Assembly: GCF_001643015.1 (NCBI RefSeq)
Contig: NZ_CP015622.1
Coordinates: 1,997,358 to 2,061,357 of the forward strand
DNA: 64,000 nt
Direction: 5' to 3'
Source of the DNA: Corynebacterium crudilactis
Lineage (GTDB): Bacteria > Actinomycetota > Actinomycetes > Mycobacteriales > Mycobacteriaceae
In this document: one piece after another, positions 17,094-26,154 of the stretch
Position numbering within the stretch: the first letter of the stretch is position 1
Layout: each line of letters begins with the position of its first letter
Notes under the pieces: model-generated
Databases searched by the model: none
What the model saw: only the letters and a program-made list of their open reading frames with translations
Told to the model about the DNA's origin: nothing
Position numbers and translations under genes: made by a program

Positions 17094-18245
17094 TTACTCA
17101 CCAGATGGTTTGTTTGCACCATTGTTGCTTGGTGCGGAAGAACCACGTGCGTTGAGTTCTTCCAGCTGGCCCTCAAGCAAAGACTTCAGGCGAGTGCGGT
17201 ACTCGCGCTCAAAGATCTGTAGCTCAGAGATTCGGGTCTCCAGAGCATTCTGCTGCTCCTTAACCGCTGCCATGGTCTCAGTGTGCTTGCGCTCAGCATC
17301 AGCCTGGAGGGCGTTTGCCTTATCCTCCGCCTGGCGGATCTGGGCTTCTGCGCGAGAAGTAGAAGCTGCCAAAGTAGCTGCGGACTTCTTCTCTGCATCA
17401 GCGACAAGGTTCTTAGCCTTGAGATCTGCTTCGCTCACCAAGGTGTTTGCGCGGGATTCTGCGTTAGTAACCAGAGTGTTAGCACGGGACTCAGCGTCAG
17501 AGATCTGCTTTTCAGCATTAGCGCGTGCATCTTCCAGAGTGCGGTTGGAGGAGCTATTTGCTTCCTCGATCTGCTTCTCTGCAGCTTCACGTGCTTCATT
17601 CAGCATGGAGGTAGATTCGGAACGAGCCTCAGAAGTCAGGCGGTCTGCCATCTCCTGTGCAAGTCCGAGAACCTTAGCTGCCTGCATGTGGGTATCCACA
17701 TTTGCCACACCTGCAGAAGCTGCGGCGACACCAGCACCAGCAGCTGCTGCACCAGTACCAACTGCTGCAGCCTTGGTGGTGTTGTTTGACGATGCTGCAT
17801 TACGAGCGTCAGTCTTTGCCTTCTCAGCTTCAGCACGAGCTGCCTTCGCATCATTCTGAGCGCGCTGCAACTGATCCTGAGCTGCCTTCGCATCATTCTG
17901 AGCCTTTTGGGTGGCCTTGGATGCATCAGCAAGCTTGGAAGCGTATTCGGTGCGCAGCTTCTCTTCGATTTCCTTGCGCAACGCTGCCTCATCGACAGAC
18001 TTGGTTGCTACCGCAGCACCTGCACCTGCAGTTGCCGAACCAGCGGAAGAAGATCCACCATCAGCAGCTTGTGCTTCGAGCTCTTCGACCTGCTGCTTAA
18101 GGTCTTCATTTTCCTCTTGGAACTGCACGAGGGCGTCCTCGACGAGATCCAGGAACTGATCAACCTCGTCTTCGTTGTAGCCACGCTTGCCGATAGGCGG
18201 CTTATTAAAAGCGACGTTATGCACATCAGCTGGAGTCAACGGCAT
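17094..18245 (-). CDS. divIVA: DivIVA/Wag31 polar growth protein
   Basis: A 383-residue cytoplasmic coiled-coil protein that marks the poles and recruits the elongation machinery in Corynebacteriales. The conserved N-terminal domain reads [20 protein letters not shown] with [12 protein letters not shown], the lipid-binding module. A Gly/Ser/Ala linker (about residues 65-85) and long coiled coils follow, with internal duplications such as [14 protein letters not shown] / [14 protein letters not shown] and two SRANTLV repeats. An Ala-rich central insert (about 150-180) interrupts the coils. It is essential and PknA-phosphorylated in relatives. A good ribosome-binding site (GAAGGGAA) precedes the ATG. 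Confidence 0.96.
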   Translation of the reverse strand: MPLTPADVHNVAFNKPPIGKRGYNEDEVDQFLDLVEDALVQFQEENEDLKQQVEELEAQAADGGSSSAGSATAGAGAAVATKSVDEAALRKEIEEKLRTEYASKLADASKATQKAQNDAKAAQDQLQRAQNDAKAARAEAEKAKTDARNAASSNNTTKAAAVGTGAAAAGAGVAAASAGVANVDTHMQAAKVLGLAQEMADRLTSEARSESTSMLNEAREAAEKQIEEANSSSNRTLEDARANAEKQISDAESRANTLVTNAESRANTLVSEADLKAKNLVADAEKKSAATLAASTSRAEAQIRQAEDKANALQADAERKHTETMAAVKEQQNALETRISELQIFEREYRTRLKSLLEGQLEELNARGSSAPSNNGANKPSGE

Positions 18246-18670
18246 TAGCGGATTCCCTTCGATTTAACGGTGGCCCCAGGCAGGGCCGGGACTCAGACAC
18301 AAGAATCTCTCATGACTGGAATTTCCATTTATCATACTGTTCTTCACACGTCATTGTAGCCAGCAGTCATTTTTTATCTGACATACGCGCCGAAATCCTC
18401 GAAGAGAATTCCAAAATCCTGCAGGCTTTCACTGGCATTAGAGCCTAGAAAGCCCCATACCGATGACAACTATGTGAACGAGGCCTACCCTACCCCTTAC
18501 AATTACAGATTTGTCATTTGAATTGCATGTTTGCAATTTTTTAACACTTAATCGGTACAACTGAAACGGCTCTCACCTATACCAATTCGTTACCAATGTT
18601 ATCCTTGTCACAATTTAAGAAAGCTTGCTTTTCGACGCCTCACGTCGGGTGTGCGGAAAGGGGGTAAGAA
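18246..18670. other. long intergenic region upstream of divIVA
   Basis: About 425 bases with no credible gene. It should hold the divIVA promoter: TATGAT (18331-18336, minus strand) is the best -10 candidate and would give a leader of about 80 bases. Further upstream is an AT-rich tract (about 18505-18560) with several possible promoter boxes. I see no further structured element. Confidence 0.4.
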
Positions 18671-18710
18671 TATAAAATTCCCGCATCAAAAATGATGCGG
18701 GAATTTTATA
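18671..18710 (-). terminator. terminator of the yggT-family gene
   Basis: A perfect 18-bp stem (TATAAAATTCCCGCATCA and its complement) with an AAAA loop lies 21 bases after the stop codon. The T-rich arm gives the uridine tract. Confidence 0.9.
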
Positions 18711-18731
18711 TTTAGCCTACTGTTTTCGCCA

Positions 18732-19019
18732 CTAAGCGAAGGCTCGAAGTAATTGCTGCACAATCGACAAGATGAAAAACAGCACAAGAACGGAAAGGTC
18801 TAAGCGCACATTCCCCAACGGAAGTGGCGGGATCACACGACGCAACAATTTTACGGGTGGATCAGTGACCACAAACACCGGTTCTGCAACATAATAGAAC
18901 CACTTTGGTGGCGCGAACGACCTAGAAAATGACTGGATCATCTCAATGACAATGCGGGCGACAAGCACCCACGTGTAAATGCCGATGAGCCAAGCTAGCA
19001 ATAATGCAATGTTACCCAC
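18732..19019 (-). CDS. YggT/YlmG-family membrane protein
   Basis: A 95-residue protein with two membrane segments (about 5-24 and 74-93) joined by a loop containing AEPVFVVTDPPVKLLRRVIPPL, the family signature (P-x-L-R-P/R-IP). YggT proteins accompany sepF and divIVA in Gram-positive division clusters and in plastids affect nucleoid or thylakoid organisation; their bacterial role is unclear. Here it lies between sepF and divIVA. It has its own strong terminator. Confidence 0.88.
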   Translation of the reverse strand: MGNIALLLAWLIGIYTWVLVARIVIEMIQSFSRSFAPPKWFYYVAEPVFVVTDPPVKLLRRVIPPLPLGNVRLDLSVLVLFFILSIVQQLLRAFA

Positions 19020-19253
19020 GAGGAAACAGCCTAACTGAAGTTTTGAGAGTATGAAATTGAAAATGCCACAAGAACATCAACAACTTCATAATAGACGTAA
19101 AAACCCACCGCAGACCTGGTACAAGAAAGTTAAAGGTCCATGGCGGGCTCTAAGAGTTAGTCTCTGAAGGATTTCCGATCACGCTGCACATGTGGCGAAG
19201 ATAACTAGCTCCTCACCGTAGTGACCCGGTAAATCAACACCTAAACGGTGTAT

Positions 19254-19706
19254 TTAGCGAAGTCGTGCGGCGCGCTCAAGCTCAGATGAGCTAACGGTAG
19301 AAAGCTCAGGGACAACAGCAAAGGTGAGGCTATCGATTTTCTGCATCTTGCCACGCAATGCGAAGCATAGGCCTGCAGCAAAGTCTACGATGCGACGTGC
19401 ATCTTCACGGGAGAGCAATCCCATATCGAAAACTACAGCGTCACCATCGCGGAAAGCTGCGCCGATAACCTGAGCATCTTCAAATGAGTGCAGCTCTACT
19501 GGAACAATGGTGGACTGGTAAGAACGTGGTGCTGGAGCTGCAGGAGCTGGCGCTTCTGGCGAATAGCCGTAGTCACGCTCACGATATTCAGGTGCGTACG
19601 CTGCAGTGCCCTCGTAGCGAGGTTCATCTGCATAATAAGCATCCTCGTGCTCTGCTTCATACGGAGCGAGTCCGAAGAATTCTTTAGTCTTCTTGAGCAT
19701 GGACAT
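19254..19706 (-). CDS. sepF: cell division protein SepF
   Basis: A 150-residue protein. Residues 1-13 (MSMLKKTKEFFGL) form an amphipathic membrane-binding helix. An acidic Tyr/Glu-rich linker reaches about residue 60, and the SepF core spans about 62-150, with PVELHSFEDAQVIGAAFRDGDAVVFDM and GLCFALRGKMQKI. SepF links FtsZ to the membrane and is the main membrane anchor in actinobacteria, which lack FtsA; no ftsA occurs here. GAAGGGAAA precedes the start. It lies downstream of yggS and pgeF, with ftsZ upstream of those. Confidence 0.95.
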   Translation of the reverse strand: MSMLKKTKEFFGLAPYEAEHEDAYYADEPRYEGTAAYAPEYRERDYGYSPEAPAPAAPAPRSYQSTIVPVELHSFEDAQVIGAAFRDGDAVVFDMGLLSREDARRIVDFAAGLCFALRGKMQKIDSLTFAVVPELSTVSSSELERAARLR

Positions 19707-19782
19707 GGCAGTTTCCCTTCACCTGGAATGTCTTATTTTTCATGTGCAGCTGGGGCGCTCGTCACACCCTTCACTTAATTTT

Positions 19783-20487
19783 CTACGCTAGCGCTCGGTT
19801 CCCAAGAATTTCAGTTCCGACACGCACGATTGTCGAGCCGTGTTTTATTGCCTCAACTAGATCTCCAGACATACCCGCTGAAAATTCCAACGACCTGTGA
19901 AAGTGATCCTCTAAACCTGAAAGTACGTCTTTTGCCTGGAAAAAAGCTTTTTCAGTGTCCCAGCCAAGTGGTGGGACACACATGAGGCCTTCAAACCGTA
20001 GGTGTGCGCTTTGGTCTATTACTTCAGCAAGTTGCGTGACTTGATCCAATGGTGTGCCGCCTCGGCTCGGATCTCCATCAAGGCTGAGTTGAATAAAACA
20101 CGGCAGTATTTCTTGGCTGCGGTCGCCGCGCTCTAGTGAAAGCGCCACTCCCCGATTCAAGGCCTCAGCGATTTTCTCACTGTCTACGGAATGCACTGCT
20201 GCAGCCCACCGTGCGATGGAATTGGCTTTCTTTGATTGGATTTGACCAATCATATGAAAATCCATATCCGGAATTTCCAAAGCCTTTGCGCGAGCTTCCT
20301 GCTCCCGGTTTTCTCCCACGGCGGCGACACCCAAATTTTGGAGAAGTTTAATATCTTCCACTGGGTGATATTTAGTCACTGGCAAGAGCTGTACACTCCC
20401 CGCAGGGCGGTTACATTCCTTGAGGGTCGCGTCGATACGCGCTTGCACCTGCTGCAGGCGTACCTGCAGCTCTTCTTGGCGCTTCAC
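19783..20487 (-). CDS. YggS-family PLP homeostasis protein
   Basis: A 234-residue protein from the GTG at 20487, selected because AAAGGAGG lies 6 bases upstream and the family starts near there; a longer frame running into pgeF is rejected. A single-domain TIM-barrel of the alanine-racemase type, with the PLP lysine Lys39 in LPVTKYHP, then GENREQEA, HMIGQIQSKK and SAGMSGDLVEAI. The family buffers free PLP and affects amino-acid pools rather than catalysing a known reaction. The start lies 1 base after the pgeF stop, so the genes are coupled. Confidence 0.92.
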   Translation of the reverse strand: MKRQEELQVRLQQVQARIDATLKECNRPAGSVQLLPVTKYHPVEDIKLLQNLGVAAVGENREQEARAKALEIPDMDFHMIGQIQSKKANSIARWAAAVHSVDSEKIAEALNRGVALSLERGDRSQEILPCFIQLSLDGDPSRGGTPLDQVTQLAEVIDQSAHLRFEGLMCVPPLGWDTEKAFFQAKDVLSGLEDHFHRSLEFSAGMSGDLVEAIKHGSTIVRVGTEILGNRALA

Positions 20488-20488
20488 G

Positions 20489-21229
20489 TTATGCCTCCTT
20501 TGGCAACCAGACGACGCCTGCTTGGCGGCCCGTGGTGCCTTCGCGGCGGTAGGAAAATAAATCTTCATCTTCAATGGTGCATCGTGGATCTGAATCAATC
20601 ATTTGCACCCCAAGGCTGAGCATTTGGCGCAACAGCCCTGCACGAATATCTAAACCTGTGCTGCCTTTTGTAGTGCGAGCGATGGAGCCTGGAAGTTTGG
20701 CTTCCACATCGCGGGCCATGGCTTCTGGCACTTCATAACGCGCACCTGATGCAGCAGCACCCATGAGCGCGTGGATGCGGTTTGGAACAGCGCCCAATTC
20801 CACCATTTTCTCAATGGTTTTTGCCACGATGCCGTTACGTGCTCCCATGCGTCCAGCATGCACTGCAGCGATCACGCCAGCTTCTGCATCGGAGAGCAAC
20901 ACAGGAACACAGTCTGCAACCAAGACAGCCAGGGCCAGGCCTCGCTGCGTGGTAATCAATGCATCTGTGGCTTCTACAGCTTGCCCATCGGCAGGTGCAG
21001 CATCGATGACGGTAACGGTATTGGAATGAATCTGCTCCATATAGACAACATCATGTGACGCTAAGCCAATGATTGATGCCAAACGAGCTCTGTTTGCTGC
21101 CACGGACTCCGGGTTGTCACCGACGTGATCACCAAGGTTGAAGGACTCATAAGGAGATTGCGAAACCCCGCCGGCACGGGTCGTGAAGACCTTGCGGACG
21201 GGGCGGGTGCGAGGGTCAAGACTATCCAT
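20489..21229 (-). CDS. pgeF: polyphenol oxidase/LACC1-family purine nucleoside phosphorylase-like protein (YfiH/PgeF)
   Basis: A 246-residue protein of the multicopper-oxidase-like YfiH family. The zinc site ligands are seen in MEQIHSN (His near 67), VADCVPVLL (Cys near 107) and AAVHAGRMG (His near 124); most relatives have HAGWRG, so the Trp is changed. Characterised members act on purine nucleosides or remove misincorporated amino acids from peptidoglycan precursors (PgeF in E. coli), which would suit this division cluster. It lies between ftsZ and yggS. Confidence 0.85.
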   Translation of the reverse strand: MDSLDPRTRPVRKVFTTRAGGVSQSPYESFNLGDHVGDNPESVAANRARLASIIGLASHDVVYMEQIHSNTVTVIDAAPADGQAVEATDALITTQRGLALAVLVADCVPVLLSDAEAGVIAAVHAGRMGARNGIVAKTIEKMVELGAVPNRIHALMGAAASGARYEVPEAMARDVEAKLPGSIARTTKGSTGLDIRAGLLRQMLSLGVQMIDSDPRCTIEDEDLFSYRREGTTGRQAGVVWLPKEA

Positions 21230-21256
21230 AGGGATTAAGTCTATTCACCTTCTTAG

Positions 21257-22597
21257 TTACTGGAGGAAGCTGGGTACATCCAGGTCGTCTCCACGGTCAT
21301 CGCGGCGGTCGTCACGTCGATCATCGCGGCGGTCGTAAGAACGATCGTCACGTCGATCATCGCGACGCTCGTCCCTACGGTCATCGCGGCGATCATCGCG
21401 GCGATCATCGCGGCGGAAGTCACGCTCACCATTGGTGAACAGGCCACCGCCGGAACGAGTCTCCTCGATGCGATGACGAGCACCCGCAGAACGAGACTGG
21501 TAAGGATCATTATCTTCGCGAGCTCCGCCGAAGATGCTTTCCTTCTCTGGAGGCACAGTTGCGTTAGACGCTGGTGCCTGCGCTTGTGGTTCATTCTCTA
21601 CTACTGGAGCAGCAGAGATACCTGCGCGACGAGCTTCAGATGCGTTTGCACGAGCAGCATCAAAGCCGGTTGCGATAACGGTAACGCGGACTTCATCGCC
21701 CAGGTTGTCATCGATGATGGTACCGAAGATAAGGTTCACATCTTCATCAGAACGCTCACGGACCATGGACGCTGCCGCGTTAACTTCCATGAGGCCTAGA
21801 TCAGAGCCGCCAGCAAACGACAGCAGCACTCCAGTTGCACCATCCATGGTTGCTTCCAGAAGTGGAGAGTTAATGGCTTGCTCAGTTGCGGATACAACGC
21901 GGTTATCGCCCCGCGCAGAGCCAACACCCATGAGAGCAGAACCAGCTTCAGACATAACGGAGCGAACGTCCGCGAAGTCCACGTTGATCACACCAGGAAT
22001 GGTGATCAGGTTGGTAATACCCTGCACACCGTTGTGCAGAACCTCATCCGCTGCGCGGAAAGCTTCCATGATGGAAAGGTTCGCGTCACCGAGTTCCAAC
22101 AAACGATCGTTTGGAATCACGATGAGGGTGTCACAGACTTCTTTGAGGGCTTCAATGCCCTCTTCAGCCTGACGGGTACGGCGACGGCCTTCAAATTCAA
22201 AAGGCTTGGTTACAACACCAATGGTCAAAGCGCCCATCTTTTTGGCAATCCCTGCCACGACTGGTGCAGCACCTGTTCCGGTGCCACCACCTTCGCCGGC
22301 AGTGACGAAGACCATGTCTGCGCCCTTGATGGTTTCTTCGATTTCGTTTTTGTGATCTTCTGCGGAGGTGCGACCAACTTCTGGGTTTGCGCCTGCGCCA
22401 AGACCACGAGTGGCTTCACGTCCGATATCGAGCTTTACGTCGGCATCAGAGAACATAAGAGCCTGCGAGTCGGTGTTCACCGCGATGAACTCCACGCCTT
22501 TGAGGCCTTCTTCAATCATGCGGTTGACGGCGTTGACTCCGCCGCCGCCCACGCCGACGACCTTAATCTTAGCGAGGTAGTTGTTCGGTGAGGTCAT
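21257..22597 (-). CDS. ftsZ: cell division protein FtsZ
   Basis: A 446-residue tubulin-like GTPase. The start is the ATG of [15 protein letters not shown] with AAAGGCGA upstream; a frame 24 codons longer is rejected. The nucleotide loop is [13 protein letters not shown] (near residue 107) and the T7 catalytic loop is [10 protein letters not shown]. After about residue 320 comes a disordered linker ending in some 50 residues of RRDD-type repeats, and the last residues [10 protein letters not shown] are the conserved tail that binds SepF. It forms the Z ring at mid-cell. A 249-base upstream region should hold its promoters. Confidence 0.97.
   Translation of the reverse strand: MTSPNNYLAKIKVVGVGGGGVNAVNRMIEEGLKGVEFIAVNTDSQALMFSDADVKLDIGREATRGLGAGANPEVGRTSAEDHKNEIEETIKGADMVFVTAGEGGGTGTGAAPVVAGIAKKMGALTIGVVTKPFEFEGRRRTRQAEEGIEALKEVCDTLIVIPNDRLLELGDANLSIMEAFRAADEVLHNGVQGITNLITIPGVINVDFADVRSVMSEAGSALMGVGSARGDNRVVSATEQAINSPLLEATMDGATGVLLSFAGGSDLGLMEVNAAASMVRERSDEDVNLIFGTIIDDNLGDEVRVTVIATGFDAARANASEARRAGISAAPVVENEPQAQAPASNATVPPEKESIFGGAREDNDPYQSRSAGARHRIEETRSGGGLFTNGERDFRRDDRRDDRRDDRRDERRDDRRDDRSYDRRDDRRDDRRDDRGDDLDVPSFLQ
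21288..21410. repeat. ftsZ: short tandem repeat in ftsZ encoding the RRDD linker
   Basis: Tandem 9-15-base units built on CATCGCGGCG / CGTCACGTCGATC encode (R-R-D-D)n with a few E, S and Y changes. It keeps the reading frame. Such arrays change length easily by slippage, so linker length may differ between strains. Confidence 0.8.
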
Positions 22598-22846
22598 TGT
22601 CGATGTCTCGCCTTTCGAAGAGTTGATACTAAAATTTGTGCTTTTATTAAATCTTAAGATGGCGTCCAACGAGGTTGAGCGACCGCCTAAAAATACTTAA
22701 TCCGGCTGACATATATCTTGTGCGAAAAACACCTCAATATGTCGGACATTTACGGCGGCGTGTCGCTACTCTCAACCTTTACTTTAGGGTTGTTGAGGTG
22801 GGTAAACACGAACCGCAATCAGGCTAACCAGAACTATCCAGCCACT

Positions 22847-23515
22847 TTAGCGGACTGTCACCATTGTGGGTGAGCTAATATTCCAATGTTGCCCCTCCCG
22901 CTTCAAAACTGTCGACATTGCGACAGCTTTATCATGACTGTTGTCAGAAGATCCCCAGTAGATTTCTCGTCCATCTTTCATTTTGAATAAAATATCAAAC
23001 TGATCTGGCGCCTCAACTACCTCGATATTCTCTATTATCTGCGCATCTTGTTCCTTAATTGCATTGATGGCAGCAATAACCGCTGGCAGCACTTCTGAGT
23101 TCTCTTCATCAGCACCAGCAACTTCAACAGTTCCAACCGGGGGTGTGCCAATGATAATTTCTTTACCCTCACTGTCGATGACATGGTCGCCATCGCTGCG
23201 TTTCACAAACACGGCAGGTTCCCGCTCTACCAAGTCCACCGTCATGGTGCTTGGCAAGGAGCGGTTCACAGTTACTGATTTCACCCATGGCAATTCCACA
23301 ATATTTAATGCTGCAGAAGTCGCGTCAACGCGCAGAAGGTTTTCCCCTTCTACGATCCCGGACACCTCCAAGACTTGGTCTGGGTCAGTCCGCGTGGCGC
23401 CTGCCACATCAATGTTTCCCACTTTGAGGATGGGTACAAACCAGGCAACCATACCTAGAATTGCCACGAGGACAACCACCGCACCAATCACAATGGCGAT
23501 GACTTTTTTGTTCAC
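22847..23515 (-). CDS. ftsQ: cell division protein FtsQ
   Basis: A 222-residue bitopic protein from a GTG start. The cytoplasmic part is very short (MNKK), the membrane segment covers about residues 5-28, and a POTRA domain follows (VGNIDVAGATRTDPDQV..., about 33-100), then a beta domain. FtsQ with FtsL and FtsB activates septal peptidoglycan synthesis. The usual long cytoplasmic tail of mycobacterial FtsQ is missing. It lies between murC and ftsZ. Confidence 0.93.
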   Translation of the reverse strand: MNKKVIAIVIGAVVVLVAILGMVAWFVPILKVGNIDVAGATRTDPDQVLEVSGIVEGENLLRVDATSAALNIVELPWVKSVTVNRSLPSTMTVDLVEREPAVFVKRSDGDHVIDSEGKEIIIGTPPVGTVEVAGADEENSEVLPAVIAAINAIKEQDAQIIENIEVVEAPDQFDILFKMKDGREIYWGSSDNSHDKAVAMSTVLKREGQHWNISSPTMVTVR

Positions 23516-23547
23516 GCTAGTCCTGCCTTTGTATTTTCAAGACAATT

Positions 23548-25005
23548 TTAGTCTTGGAATCGATCCAAAATCTCTGGCGCAAGCATAGTCACCGAACCAG
23601 CACCCATGGTCAACACGATGTCATGTGGTCCAGTGATTTCTGCAATGCGCTCCGGAACTGCGGAGAAATTAGGTTCATAGACAACTGGAATAGTCATCGC
23701 ATCAGTAATGATGTGCGAGGACACCCCATCTACGGGTTGTTCACGAGCGCCGTAAATCTCCAGCACCACTGCTGCATCAGCGAGCGATAATGCTTCAGCA
23801 AATTCCTTCTGGAATTCCATGGTTCGGGAATACAAGTGTGGTTGGAAAGCAACGATGACGCGTCCCTTTCCGGCAGCTTCCACGCGTGAACGTGCAGCGC
23901 TGAGCACTGCAGAAACCTCTGTTGGGTGGTGTGCATAATCATCAAATACGGAAGCACCTTCAAATGCTCCGCCTTCCACAGTGCCGTGGAATTCAAAACG
24001 GCGTCGTACACCGGAGAAATCAGACAAGCCTTCAACAAGCTTCTCGACGTCCCCTCCCACCAGGTATCCGGCCAGCAGGGCGGCTGCACCGTTGAGCACC
24101 ATGTGATCACCAGGAATTTGCAACACCACAGATACTTCTACGCCATCGATGTCGATGGTCGCGCGTGTTCCCTCTGCAACAACTTGAGAATCCACGATGG
24201 TAGCCAACGCAGGAATCTCTGGATGGGCTTCGGCTGCTTCAACAGTGCCGTATCCAACGGTTTTAATACCCTTGCGGACTGCGCGTTCGCCCAGCTCTGC
24301 AGCGTGTGGATCATCTAGGCAGACAACGAGCTTTCCACCTGGGATAATTTTACCTGCGAAGTCGTCGAACACTTGGAAATATGCTTCAGCTGTTTTGAAA
24401 TAATCCAGATGATCTGGTTCCACGTTGGTCACCACAGCAATTTTTGGTGAGTACCTGAGCAACGATGCATCCGACTCATCCGCCTCAGCGATGAACACTT
24501 CACCGGTCCCATGATGCGCGTTTGTACCAGCTTTATTTAGCTGTCCACCAATAGCAAAACTTGGATCCATTCCTGCAGCCTGCATGGCAACAACAGCCAT
24601 AGAGGTGGTGGAGGTCTTACCGTGGGTTCCCGCGATCAACACCTGTTCATACCCTTGCATGAGTTCACCCAGCAGATCTGAACGACGAATAACTGGGATA
24701 CCCTCTTCATGAGCGCGAACCAATTCAGGGTTGTCCTGAGGGATAGCTGCAAATGACGTAACCACAACGGTGGGAAGCTCACCTGATAATTCCAGGTTTT
24801 CTGCACTATGGCCTACTGCAATTGTGGCGCCCACAGCACGTAAAGGCAGCAAAGTGCGAGAATCTTTGGCATCAGATCCAGTGACGGTCTTGCCACGCGC
24901 CAGAAGAATGCGAGCAACACCAGACATGCCGGCGCCGCCGATGCCAATGAGGTGGACGCGAGAAAGATCTATGTCCTGCACTAAATCCAAATGTGGAGTT
25001 GTCAC
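23548..25005 (-). CDS. murC: UDP-N-acetylmuramate-L-alanine ligase
   Basis: A 485-residue cytoplasmic ATP-dependent ligase that adds L-alanine to UDP-MurNAc. The N-terminal Rossmann loop is [11 protein letters not shown] (about 21-31), the ATP loop [10 protein letters not shown] with Lys130, and the central/C-terminal ligase segments include EADESD and [11 protein letters not shown]. The start is GTG. It forms part of the mur block, 32 bases upstream of ftsQ. Confidence 0.97.
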   Translation of the reverse strand: MTTPHLDLVQDIDLSRVHLIGIGGAGMSGVARILLARGKTVTGSDAKDSRTLLPLRAVGATIAVGHSAENLELSGELPTVVVTSFAAIPQDNPELVRAHEEGIPVIRRSDLLGELMQGYEQVLIAGTHGKTSTTSMAVVAMQAAGMDPSFAIGGQLNKAGTNAHHGTGEVFIAEADESDASLLRYSPKIAVVTNVEPDHLDYFKTAEAYFQVFDDFAGKIIPGGKLVVCLDDPHAAELGERAVRKGIKTVGYGTVEAAEAHPEIPALATIVDSQVVAEGTRATIDIDGVEVSVVLQIPGDHMVLNGAAALLAGYLVGGDVEKLVEGLSDFSGVRRRFEFHGTVEGGAFEGASVFDDYAHHPTEVSAVLSAARSRVEAAGKGRVIVAFQPHLYSRTMEFQKEFAEALSLADAAVVLEIYGAREQPVDGVSSHIITDAMTIPVVYEPNFSAVPERIAEITGPHDIVLTMGAGSVTMLAPEILDRFQD

Positions 25006-25033
25006 CTTAAAACTATTCCTTTACGTTTCGTGT

Positions 25034-26125
25034 TTAGTTTTGTTTAGTAAGTATTATCTCGGCGATCATATCTGCGATCACCGTTGAAGCGTTTCCTGCG
25101 GTGGATGCTCTCGCAGCTGTTGCCATCTCTTGGAAAGTTGCCGGGTTGTGAAGAATATCGAAAGTGGCGTCGAGAAGCGTCTGGGCGGTGAAGTCCGCAT
25201 CGTCGATCTGGCGCGCGGCGCCTGCTTCAATGACCGCTCGGGCGTTTAACGCCTGCTCACCGTTGCCATGTGGCAACGGCACATAAATCGCGGGCACACC
25301 AGCAGCGGTAACTTCAGCAACGGTCATCGCACCAGACCTGCACACGATGAGATCTGCCACGGTATAGGCCGCTTGCATATCCTCGATGAAAGGCACTGGA
25401 CAGTATCCTGGGCGCACTTCCGGGAGCTCATTTTTCTTACCAACGGCATGCAGCACCTGGAAGCCTGCTTTAAGCAGCTCATCCAGGGCTTCTGCGACAG
25501 CTTTATTGATACTCGCAGAACCTTGGGAACCACCAGTGACCAAAATGGTGGTGCGATCTTTTTCTAATCCCCATGTTGAGCGTGCTCGATCAGCTGCTGA
25601 TTCATCTCGGTCTCCGCCAAGACCTGCGCGGATAGGAATTCCTACAACTTCCCCATCCATGCCAGAACCTGCAACCGCATTGAGACCGACTCCGCCAAGC
25701 TTCACACCCATTTTATTCGCCATGCCTGCTCGTGCGTTTGCTTCATGCACGAAAAACGGCAATCCTAAAGATTTTGCCGCCATATACGCTGGCGCAGACA
25801 CATATCCGCCAAAGCCAATGACAGCTTGAGCCTGTGTTTCTTGCAGAATTTTACGAGTCTGTCCAAGTGCTTTAGATACCCGCAACGGAAGCTTCAGCAA
25901 ATCTAGATTGGGCTTGCGAGGAACTGGAACAGGCTCAATGAGCCGTAGCTCAAAACCGCGATCTGGTACCAAAGTTGTTTCCAAACCACGGGCAGTGCCC
26001 AAGGCTGTGACCGTTGCATTATGGTGCTCGCGCAGTGCTTCAGCTACTGCCAACGCAGGTTCAATATGACCTGCGGTACCTCCACCTGCAACTACAATCC
26101 GAATGGGATCTTGAGGTTTAGCCAT
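25034..26125 (-). CDS. murG: UDP-GlcNAc:lipid I GlcNAc transferase
   Basis: A 363-residue GT28 enzyme that converts lipid I to lipid II at the inner face of the membrane. GGGTAGHIEPALAVAEAL (about 14-31) is the glycine-rich acceptor loop. GFGGYVSAPAYMAA and the donor-site segment VTGGSQGSASIN, then CRSGAMTVAEVTAAGVPAIYVPLPHG, identify the family. It lies between ftsW and murC with a 28-base gap. Confidence 0.97.
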   Translation of the reverse strand: MAKPQDPIRIVVAGGGTAGHIEPALAVAEALREHHNATVTALGTARGLETTLVPDRGFELRLIEPVPVPRKPNLDLLKLPLRVSKALGQTRKILQETQAQAVIGFGGYVSAPAYMAAKSLGLPFFVHEANARAGMANKMGVKLGGVGLNAVAGSGMDGEVVGIPIRAGLGGDRDESAADRARSTWGLEKDRTTILVTGGSQGSASINKAVAEALDELLKAGFQVLHAVGKKNELPEVRPGYCPVPFIEDMQAAYTVADLIVCRSGAMTVAEVTAAGVPAIYVPLPHGNGEQALNARAVIEAGAARQIDDADFTAQTLLDATFDILHNPATFQEMATAARASTAGNASTVIADMIAEIILTKQN

Positions 26126-26154
26126 CTGTCCGTGGTTCTCCTGACTTCACGCGT

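Noticed and set aside
17110..17859. Long plus-strand frame (249 codons) inside divIVA
   Set aside because: Antisense shadow of the repetitive Ala/Glu-rich coiled coil; composition is Ser/Ala/Arg with no domain.
20488..20598. N-terminal extension of the YggS protein into pgeF
   Set aside because: A GTG with a perfect AAGGAGG just upstream and homologue length place the start at 20487.
21288..21410. Tandem repeat as a CRISPR array
   Set aside because: Units are too short, contiguous without spacers and lie in the ftsZ reading frame.
22598..22669. N-terminal extension of FtsZ by 24 residues
   Set aside because: The extension is not FtsZ-like, whereas [10 protein letters not shown] is the usual start and has its own ribosome site.
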